A DNA stretch of 5,262 nucleotides, taken from the NCBI GenBank assembly GCA_009787745.1, contig WQST01000180.1, positions 1 through 5,262 of the forward strand. The letters run 5' to 3'. The DNA is from Lachnospiraceae bacterium. Lineage in GTDB: Bacteria; Bacillota; Clostridia; Lachnospirales; Lachnospiraceae. The translations under genes and the position numbers were made by a program. Positions 1-4,786 of the stretch are shown here, in pieces (the first letter of the stretch is position 1; every line of letters starts with the position of its first letter). The notes under the pieces were generated by a model. That model saw only the letters and a program-made list of their open reading frames with translations, did not search any database and was not told the origin of the DNA.

Positions 1-1861
1 ATGCTCCGTCTTTATGCTTAGAACGGGAACTGACTCCAACAGCAGAAGACGGTTGAAGTAAAATTCCGCTTCCTTTATCCGCAGGAAAACCAATGAATTT
101 GGGCTCACCATCAAATAACTCGTTTATTACCTGCATATATTCAAGGCCGTTTAGATTCTGCTCGCTCAAAAGATAATGAGCATCCCTGATACCTGCATGG
201 GTTCCGATTCGGTTAGGATTATTCCAATCAAATTGTTCTTCGCCGAAACCGGCGGCATATTCCAGAATTTCGATGAAATCATCACTGTTAAAATGGCATT
301 TTCCGCTATCCCAATCAACAAATTTATTAAAAACAGAATAAATCATGTTATTTATAAACATTGACGACGTCGTTTGCATCAATTTTGAATCAGGGTATCT
401 TTGTGACCATTCGATCATTTCCGAAACAGTCCACCTTTCAATTTCATTAAGCTTGCTTTCATGACCAACCAAAGCCATAATTGAAAAACTAGGCATCATT
501 CCATATAATTTGCCGTCAATACTATAAGCGTTTAAAGCATTTTCGAAATAATCGTTACGGTTAATATTTTTACTTCGGTCAATATGCGTACTCAAATTCA
601 GTAAAGTCCCTTTCGCGGCTAAACGGGAAAAATTTATATCAGTCAGGTCGATAATATCAATAATATTACCTGCGACTAAATCATTATTAAACTTAATCAT
701 CGCGGCTTCATAAGCATCTTCATCATTTCCGACGGCATATTCCTTAATACGGATGCGATATTTTTGATTAGTTTTATTAAAATTAATAATCGCGGCTTTT
801 AACTCATGATTCGCATTTAAACTGCCGTAAGTAAGATATTCACGCGGGGGCAGTTCTCCGTAAGTCGTTTCATTTAACACAATCAATTCATTTTCCGAGC
901 GGTCTCGATAGTGCAAACTGTTCATTAACCAATAAGAACCGTTATCTAACTGCCCGAAATAGCGGATGTCATTGACAATAATATCACTTTCAAGATAATC
1001 AAGGATTTTATTTGTAACCATATTTTCGATATCAAGTTCATATATATTGTTCCCGTCGTTTAGTAATATTCCTGTTGAACCGCCCGAAGCAAACGTAATA
1101 TTAGCGGAGCGGGACAGCGGCTCAAGATGAATGTCTGCACCAAGCGAATTGTTTTTGAAATCAACTTTTTTCAAAACCATCCCCATTCCCCTGTCGCCGT
1201 AAGCCGTTACATAGACATCGCCGTTATCGGCGGCAAACAGATTACCGATATAGCCTGTAGTTTCGACGGTTCCGATTAAATTAAGTTCAGTATCAGAAGC
1301 TATTATTCGAAATAAACCACTCATTGAATAAACAAAAAAATACAATTCGCCTTTATTGTTACTGTACATTGATTGCAGATATTCACCGTCATTGATACCA
1401 AGGGCTTGCGAGATATCGTTTTCGCCAACTTTTTCCCCCGCAGAATTGGCTTCATATAATTTGTATGTACTTGTGCCATTATCATCCCATGCGTTTACCA
1501 AAAGCAGAAAATTTCCGTTCGAGCCGATGGCGGTACCGACGACATACTCATTCAAAAGAAGCGGGAAAAATGTCGATTCTTCGGTAGTGCCCTCATTTAG
1601 TGAGATAGTCACCAGCTTATTGACGGCACTCATTTGCGATTGATTCCATTCATTAACGAAAAGATGAAGATGTTCAGCGGTAGGAATTGCCGCCTGAATC
1701 CAGGCGTTTTCCCCGAAATCAAAGTTTTGATAATCGGCGAGATAGGCGACCGTGTCGGGGTCGATATCATTGGGGGTACTTCGGGCGCAGCCGCTTGCGA
1801 GAAAAGAGAAAAATATCGCGAAAATAGCGAGGGTAATGATTTTGTGATTAAAAACGTTCAT
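1..1861 (-). CDS. Extracellular solute-binding lipoprotein with N-terminal propeller-like region (partial, 3' end outside window)
   Basis: An uninterrupted reading frame gives 620 residues before the window edge; the C-terminus is missing. Residues 1-24 are a lipoprotein signal peptide: a hydrophobic core (about residues 8-21) followed by LASGC with the lipidated cysteine at 25, so the protein should be anchored outside the membrane. Residues about 60-335 are rich in beta strands, with recurrent Asn-Gly or Asp-Gly turns at about N115, N168, N213, N268 and N307 followed by aromatic or aliphatic strands, which suggests a beta-propeller. From about residue 343 the sequence resembles family-1 solute-binding proteins of ABC importers: LKAAIINFNKTNQKYRI, then GNIIDIIDL near 398-405 and YGMMPSFSI near 453. 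This two-part design is common among clostridial substrate-binding lipoproteins; the ligand is unknown. ATG 1861 lies 11 bases after AAGGA; an in-frame ATG at 1873 overlaps that site, so 1861 is preferred. No permease or ATPase gene is visible. Confidence 0.88.
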   Translation of the reverse strand, partial: MNVFNHKIITLAIFAIFFSFLASGCARSTPNDIDPDTVAYLADYQNFDFGENAWIQAAIPTAEHLHLFVNEWNQSQMSAVNKLVTISLNEGTTEESTFFPLLLNEYVVGTAIGSNGNFLLLVNAWDDNGTSTYKLYEANSAGEKVGENDISQALGINDGEYLQSMYSNNKGELYFFVYSMSGLFRIIASDTELNLIGTVETTGYIGNLFAADNGDVYVTAYGDRGMGMVLKKVDFKNNSLGADIHLEPLSRSANITFASGGSTGILLNDGNNIYELDIENMVTNKILDYLESDIIVNDIRYFGQLDNGSYWLMNSLHYRDRSENELIVLNETTYGELPPREYLTYGSLNANHELKAAIINFNKTNQKYRIRIKEYAVGNDEDAYEAAMIKFNNDLVAGNIIDIIDLTDINFSRLAAKGTLLNLSTHIDRSKNINRNDYFENALNAYSIDGKLYGMMPSFSIMALVGHESKLNEIERWTVSEMIEWSQRYPDSKLMQTTSSMFINNMIYSVFNKFVDWDSGKCHFNSDDFIEILEYAAGFGEEQFDWNNPNRIGTHAGIRDAHYLLSEQNLNGLEYMQVINELFDGEPKFIGFPADKGSGILLQPSSAVGVSSRSKHKDGA

Positions 1862-1872
1862 AAATAGGTGCA

Positions 1873-1882
1873 TCCTTTCCTT
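1873..1882 (-). promoter_or_regulatory. Ribosome binding site of the lipoprotein gene
   Basis: The minus strand reads AAGGAAAGGA here, a doubled purine-rich Shine-Dalgarno sequence. The last AAGGA is 11 bases before ATG 1861, a rather long spacing. The in-frame ATG at 1873 starts on the final A of this motif, leaving only the upstream AAGGA at 4-base spacing. This is the main evidence for choosing between the two starts, and it favours 1861 only modestly. Confidence 0.6.
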
Positions 1883-1902
1883 GTGCAAATTAACTTTTTT
1901 CA

Positions 1903-1930
1903 ACTATAACACAGGAAGCACGAATGTAAA
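1903..1930 (-). promoter_or_regulatory. Sigma-A-type promoter of the lipoprotein gene
   Basis: On the minus strand a -35 box TTTACA (1930-1925, 5 of 6 consensus bases) and a -10 box TATAGT (1908-1903, 5 of 6) are separated by 16 bp. The start codon at 1861 would follow a leader of roughly 35 bases carrying the ribosome binding site. It is the best promoter-like match upstream of this gene. Confidence 0.6.
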
Positions 1931-1957
1931 TTAAGATTTAGTTAAGGTTTATTTAGG
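1925..1957 (-). promoter_or_regulatory. Possible operator: three tandem 11-bp direct repeats ending at the -35 box
   Basis: The minus strand reads as three consecutive 11-mers in exact register: CCTAAATAAAC, CTTAACTAAAT and CTTAATTTACA. The last includes the -35 hexamer. Direct repeats with an 11-bp period next to a weak -35 are the usual layout for OmpR/PhoB-family response regulators, and TTAAC/TTTACA-like units recall the PhoP box of Bacillus. The region is AT-rich, so chance similarity is possible. That a response regulator binds here is inference. Confidence 0.35.
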
Positions 1958-2024
1958 TATTTGTTTAGTAATTATTAATTTTAGTTTATTAGTGAAAATT
2001 GTGTTGACAGAGGAAATTAAAAAC

Positions 2025-2056
2025 GATTTGCAAGAAAAATAATGAGATTTGCAAGA
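2025..2056. repeat. Direct repeat GATTTGCAAGA, two copies 21 bp apart
   Basis: Identical 11-mers GATTTGCAAGA occur at 2025-2035 and 2046-2056. The 21-bp start-to-start distance is about two helical turns, so a protein could contact both copies on the same DNA face. An isolated TTGACA lies just upstream at 2004-2009. No function is assigned. Confidence 0.55.
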
Positions 2057-2164
2057 TTTCAGTCATTTTTATGTATGACACAAGAACAAAAGCTTGAGTG
2101 GGCTTATGTTGAATTTTTTTGGCGGACGGGATTTGTGGATATTCATTATTTGGAGCATAGATAG
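2042..2164 (+). CDS. Doubtful 40-residue ORF
   Basis: An open frame starts at ATG 2042 and ends at TAG 2162-2164, with an internal ATG at 2075. The peptide has an aromatic, charged centre (EWAYVEFFWRTGFVDIHYLE) that looks more protein-like than its AT-rich surroundings. The only upstream purine stretch is AAGAAAAA, a poor ribosome binding site. I recognise no family. It may be a decayed gene fragment or chance; it runs opposite to both flanking genes. Confidence 0.2.
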   Translation: MRFARFQSFLCMTQEQKLEWAYVEFFWRTGFVDIHYLEHR

Positions 2165-2216
2165 GTTTTACAATATCGATCAAACAAGCCGAACTTGAAA
2201 ATATGCAAGTGGAGCG

Positions 2217-2390
2217 TTATAGTTGAGATTTTTTCATTACTGCCAATCTGTCAAGTATAGGTTGTGCTTCCTTGCGGGTATGCTCAATCAACTCACGATG
2301 AGTCATGTTTTTTGTACGCTCATAATTAGCATAACGTATTTTGTGAATATCGTCTATAGTAAAATGGGGGCTTATTTTAACATTATTCAT
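2217..2390 (-). CDS. Small protein paired with PIN toxin (putative antitoxin)
   Basis: This encodes a 57-residue charged protein. The start is the third of three consecutive in-frame ATGs (2396, 2393, 2390). It is chosen because GGAAGG lies 8 bases upstream; the longer open frame back to 2426 would run deep into the preceding gene. The sequence begins with FTIDDIHKIR, continues with YERTKNMTHRELIEHTRKEA and ends basic; it appears mostly helical. There is no obvious DNA-binding ribbon or AbrB fold visible by eye. It overlaps the end of the PIN gene by 8 bases in another frame, so translation is probably coupled. Its size, overlap and partner suggest it neutralises the PIN nuclease, but this is inferred from context. 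The order (toxin first) is the reverse of the usual VapBC layout. Confidence 0.75.
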   Translation of the reverse strand: MNNVKISPHFTIDDIHKIRYANYERTKNMTHRELIEHTRKEAQPILDRLAVMKKSQL

Positions 2391-2877
2391 CATCATTACC
2401 TTCCATAAGCATTGTAGGCGGTACAATAATTATCTCATTATAACCATATAGTTTATTCGCTGATTGGACTTTTGCTATTGTCTTAACATTGACGAAATGC
2501 TTGAAGTTCCAACTTGCAATATAATTACAATTAGCTATGCTTGCAATCGAAATATGGCGTAAATCATCCATGCTCTTGCTTTTTAACACCCCATATTCGA
2601 GATAATTATCTGCAAGAATAAGGCTTTCATCATTTTCTTCGATAAAATTACAATCAATATCATTAAGCATTCTGAGCAGTTTAGTTTGTTTTGGTTCGCC
2701 GCACCTTGCTATCTCGGTTAATGTTACGCTTGAAATAATAACGTGATATCTGCCTGTTTTCAATTCTTCCCAAAAGAGAAGCGTGTCGTTCATTTTTTCA
2801 GGAGTATCAGTCGCATCTAAATGGCTAATGACCGAGGTATCTAAATACACTTTTGGCTTACGCATGGCAAATTTCAT
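2383..2877 (-). CDS. PIN-domain ribonuclease, VapC-like toxin
   Basis: This encodes a 164-residue single-domain PIN protein, a Mg-dependent RNase fold typical of type II toxins. Visible landmarks are VYLDTSVISHL with the first acidic residue D13; SSVTLTEIARC with E55; SMDDLRHISIASIANCNYI with D104/D105; and SWNFKHFVNV, where N124 sits near the position of the variable fourth acidic residue. Length fits the family. The start is uncertain: ATG 2877 follows AAAGGA by only one base, whereas ATG 2865 has a 12-base spacing and yields MRKPKVYLDTS, closer to the usual N-terminus of this family. The small gene downstream overlaps its end, forming a probable toxin-antitoxin operon with its own promoter at 2894-2922. 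The cellular RNA target is unknown. Confidence 0.88.
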   Translation of the reverse strand: MKFAMRKPKVYLDTSVISHLDATDTPEKMNDTLLFWEELKTGRYHVIISSVTLTEIARCGEPKQTKLLRMLNDIDCNFIEENDESLILADNYLEYGVLKSKSMDDLRHISIASIANCNYIASWNFKHFVNVKTIAKVQSANKLYGYNEIIIVPPTMLMEGNDDE

Positions 2878-2893
2878 TCCTTTCTTGAATTAA

Positions 2894-2922
2894 AGTATAC
2901 CATGCTTTCCGCATAAATACAA
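2894..2922 (-). promoter_or_regulatory. Promoter of the PIN toxin unit, with partial palindrome over the -10
   Basis: On the minus strand a -10 box TATACT (2899-2894, 5 of 6) is preceded at 17 bp by a weak -35 TTGTAT (2922-2917, 3 of 6). The plus-strand stretch AAAGTATACCATGCTTT (2892-2908) is a partial inverted repeat covering the -10. That would be a plausible place for autorepression by a toxin-antitoxin complex, but the symmetry is imperfect and this remains inference. Confidence 0.45.
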
Positions 2923-2969
2923 CGAAATGCTTGAATTTTCAGCGATAAAAATATGATAAAGGCATAGAT

Positions 2970-3113
2970 ATGACAAACCGGACTATTAATAAAAAAGAAT
3001 TAAAAGATTTTAACGATTATAAAGTTACAAATCCGGATGCGCTTTATTATATATTTAAGGCTCAGTTAATTGAAATCGCGAATGATTTAGTAAGAAATTT
3101 TTGTCCTAGCTAG
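2970..3113 (+). CDS. Small hypothetical protein or truncated gene remnant, 47 residues
   Basis: ATG 2970 follows AAAGG (2958-2962) at 7 bases, a credible ribosome binding site, and the frame closes with TAG at 3111-3113. The peptide is charged at first (KKELKDFNDYK) and then forms an amphipathic helix-like stretch, ALYYIFKAQLIEIANDLV, before ending abruptly in NFCPS. This composition is ordinary for a coding region, and the abrupt end in mid-helix suggests a truncated larger gene as much as a real small protein. No family is recognised. It is divergent from the PIN unit and convergent with the YlbJ-like gene, ending 13 bases before that gene's stop. Confidence 0.45.
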   Translation: MTNRTINKKELKDFNDYKVTNPDALYYIFKAQLIEIANDLVRNFCPS

Positions 3114-3126
3114 ACAGACTGCTTTA

Positions 3127-4023
3127 TTATAATACATATAAATAATATCCAACAGTTATAGCTGTTAAAATTAGCTTATGTATGATATAATTTCGTATGG
3201 ACAAATCAGTTTTACTGATACAGCTAAAAGTCTGAGCGAAACAAGACAGTCCGCCGAAGGTTATTAAGACAAGCGAAATAATAGGCGACGAGGTTTTTAA
3301 AGCCGTAAGCCCGCCCGTGATTTCCAGCATTCCTGAAAGTATCCCCGCCGACAAATCAGCGGTAATAAAAAGATAGGGAATGATATTGAGCAAATTAAAG
3401 ATTATCATATACCCCCCCAGCTTAGTGATTCCCTCAATTCCGACAGTAATGGAATCATCAAGGGCTTTCGCAAGACCGGCAGGTTCCCGCTCTAAGTCAT
3501 AGGAATAATTCTCGGCAGTTATTTTTTCGCAATAAAAAGTGTAGCGTAAAATAAAGCCGTAGATAAGCGGAATACCATACATACCAAAGAAAAGCGGCGC
3601 AGACGCATTAACGCCGATAATGGGCAGAGCAAAACTAATAAAATATATCGGGCCGATATTATTCGTAAATGCCAGCAGATAAGCGGCTTCTTCTTTACTT
3701 AGCTGACGGCGTTCATATAAATCGGCAGTAACCCGCGCGCCCATGGGGAAACCGCATAAAAAACCGACCGCAATGGTATATATCGCTGTTCCGCGAAGCT
3801 GAAAAAGCGGTTTCAGCAGGGGTTTTACGATAAGGACTAATTTGTCCGTCAAATTCATCCGAACCATCATCCCCGACAGAATCATAAAGGGAAAAAGCGT
3901 CGGCACCATTTTTTGAAACCAGAGATTTAAGCCGTTTAGCGCAAAATCCAGGCTTTCTTTCGGATGAATTAAAAGTAATGCGCTTAGTAACAGAAAAAGC
4001 GCGGAATATATTATTTTTTTCAT
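3127..4023 (-). CDS. YlbJ-like nucleoside-recognition (Gate) domain membrane protein
   Basis: This encodes a 298-residue multi-pass membrane protein. Hydrophobic segments lie at about residues 4-19, 40-56, 80-95, 113-136, 138-160, 202-220, 224-240, 247-262 and 282-298. Family landmarks are LFPFMILSGMM (43-53), GFLCGFPMGARVTADL (87-102), FTNNIGPIYF (119-128) and, near the C-terminus, FGGLSCFAQ followed by SKTDLSIRNY. These match YlbJ-type proteins, which carry the nucleoside-recognition/Gate fold; Bacillus subtilis YlbJ is needed for proper spore formation, though its transported molecule is not established. This copy is shorter than the roughly 400-residue Bacillus protein. The start is ATG 4023, giving MKKII plus a first membrane segment; extending upstream would need a TTG at 4068 inside the neighbouring gene. 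No Shine-Dalgarno precedes 4023, which is unusual here. It is divergent from the HAD gene. Confidence 0.83.
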   Translation of the reverse strand: MKKIIYSALFLLLSALLLIHPKESLDFALNGLNLWFQKMVPTLFPFMILSGMMVRMNLTDKLVLIVKPLLKPLFQLRGTAIYTIAVGFLCGFPMGARVTADLYERRQLSKEEAAYLLAFTNNIGPIYFISFALPIIGVNASAPLFFGMYGIPLIYGFILRYTFYCEKITAENYSYDLEREPAGLAKALDDSITVGIEGITKLGGYMIIFNLLNIIPYLFITADLSAGILSGMLEITGGLTALKTSSPIISLVLITFGGLSCFAQTFSCISKTDLSIRNYIIHKLILTAITVGYYLYVL

Positions 4024-4042
4024 ATTTAACGATATGCGGTTT

Positions 4043-4048
4043 AAGGAG
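4043..4048 (+). promoter_or_regulatory. Ribosome binding site of the HAD gene
   Basis: AAGGAG lies 5 bases before ATG 4054, a near-ideal Shine-Dalgarno, and it fixes this start over the in-frame ATG at 4078. The minus-strand hexamer TATACT (4052-4047), a candidate -10 for the divergent membrane-protein gene, overlaps this site. Confidence 0.85.
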
Positions 4049-4053
4049 TATAA

Positions 4054-4731
4054 ATGAAAAATAATCAAAATGCAGACATGTTAAAAGATATTGACGCACT
4101 GCTATTCGACTTGGATGGGACATTGGTTGATTCGATGTGGATTTGGTCTGATATTGATATTGCTTATCTGAATCGATATAATGTGACTTTGCCAGATAAT
4201 ATGCAAATGCAGATTGAAGGGATGAGCTTTACGGAAACGGCGGTTTTTTTTAAGGAAAAATTCGCGATTCCCGATGATATTGAGACGATTAAAAGAGACT
4301 GGAATATGATGGCGTGGGAAAAATATACGAAGGAAGTGCCGATGAAGCCGGGTGCGGTTGAGTTCCTTAAGTATGCCTGTGAAAAGGGGCTTAAAATGGG
4401 GATTGCAACAAGTAATTCGGTTGAGTTGGTTAAACAAATTGCAAAGGTTCACGGACTTAATGATTTTTTTTCGGTCATTAAGACTTCTTGTGAGGCGGCT
4501 AAGGGTAAACCCGCGCCTGACATCTATTTGTTAGTTGCGAATGCACTGAATGCCGAGCCTGAACGCTGTTTAGTCTTCGAAGATATCGTTCCGGGGATAA
4601 TTGCGGGAAAAAGTGCGGGCATGAAAGTATGCGGCGTTGAGGATGCATACTCGGCGCCGACACGAGATGAGAAGATTCGGTTAGCGGATTATTATATTTA
4701 TCATTATGATGAGATATTGAGGGTAACGTGA
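4054..4731 (+). CDS. HAD-superfamily hydrolase, subfamily IA (phosphatase / beta-phosphoglucomutase-like)
   Basis: This encodes a 225-residue cytoplasmic protein with all four HAD motifs: motif I FDLDGTLVDS (nucleophile D19, acid/base D21), motif II ATSNS (S120), motif III GKPAPDIY (K152) and motif IV FEDIVPGI (E176, D177). Residues about 28-95 form the helical cap inserted after motif I, as in type C1 caps, which places it among small sugar-phosphate or nucleotide phosphatases and phosphoglucomutase-like enzymes; the substrate cannot be read from sequence. It is full length for the family. AAGGAG 5 bases upstream supports this start. No strong promoter is seen in the short gap to the divergent gene, so the promoter must lie within the first codons of that gene. 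Its stop codon lies in the outer stem of a large hairpin, and ygiQ follows in the same direction. Confidence 0.92.
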   Translation: MKNNQNADMLKDIDALLFDLDGTLVDSMWIWSDIDIAYLNRYNVTLPDNMQMQIEGMSFTETAVFFKEKFAIPDDIETIKRDWNMMAWEKYTKEVPMKPGAVEFLKYACEKGLKMGIATSNSVELVKQIAKVHGLNDFFSVIKTSCEAAKGKPAPDIYLLVANALNAEPERCLVFEDIVPGIIAGKSAGMKVCGVEDAYSAPTRDEKIRLADYYIYHYDEILRVT

Positions 4732-4786
4732 AGAATATTTCTAAGTTCGCATAAGACGCGAACTAAGAAATACGAAAGCTTCACGT
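4726..4786. repeat. 61-base two-stem palindrome at the HAD-ygiQ junction
   Basis: An outer 8-bp perfect inverted repeat pairs ACGTGAAG (4726-4733) with CTTCACGT (4779-4786). Inside it, TATTTCTAAGTTCGC (4736-4750) pairs with GCGAACTAAGAAATA (4758-4772), 14 of 15 matched with a single A-A mismatch, around the 7-base loop ATAAGAC. An asymmetric internal loop (2 and 6 bases) separates the stems. No T-run follows, so it is not an ordinary intrinsic terminator. ACGTGA is also directly repeated at 4726-4731 and 4783-4788. It covers the HAD stop codon and a candidate ygiQ GTG start. It could be a small palindromic mobile element or an RNA structure affecting ygiQ expression. Confidence 0.8.

Larger units (their letters stand above)
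1958..2216. other. Largely non-coding spacer
   Basis: This stretch lies between the lipoprotein promoter region and the end of the PIN-associated small gene. It holds a perfect but isolated TTGACA at 2004-2009 with no good -10 at 16-18 bp, an 11-bp direct repeat, and one weak plus-strand ORF, both listed separately. No convincing terminator was seen for the minus-strand unit ending at 2217: the only stem nearby (CAAG/CTTG at about 2188-2200) is 4 bp and lacks a U-run. Confidence 0.5.

Noticed and set aside
176..364. 62-codon plus-strand frame
   Set aside because: Antisense shadow of the solute-binding domain.
1356..1867. Plus-strand open frames at 1356-1643 and 1634-1867
   Set aside because: They lie antisense to the lipoprotein gene, which has a continuous frame with a signal peptide; the plus-strand translations show no family features or ribosome binding sites.
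2004..2032. Plus-strand promoter based on TTGACA at 2004-2009
   Set aside because: The bases 16-18 bp downstream (TTTGCA region) do not resemble a -10 box.
1989..2183. 64-codon minus-strand frame in the spacer
   Set aside because: No ribosome binding site and low-complexity hydrophobic content at its end.
2223..2408. 61-codon plus-strand frame
   Set aside because: Antisense to the putative antitoxin gene, which has a better ribosome binding site and operon context.
3098..3126. Possible bidirectional terminator around CTAGCTAG between the 47-residue ORF and the YlbJ-like gene
   Set aside because: The stem GTCCTAGCTAGAC pairs only 3-4 bp before a mismatch and no proper U-run follows on the plus strand; the A-rich/T-rich flank is too weak to call.
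4023..4068. Longer start for the YlbJ-like protein at 4068
   Set aside because: The codon is TTG, lies inside the HAD gene and has no ribosome binding site; ATG 4023 begins a normal first membrane segment.
3713..4123. 136-codon minus-strand frame
   Set aside because: It overlaps the YlbJ-like gene in another frame and runs into the HAD gene; the membrane-protein frame matches a known family.
4102..4534. Minus-strand frame 4102-4452 and plus-strand frame 4352-4534
   Set aside because: Both are shadows of the HAD gene, which carries all four catalytic motifs.
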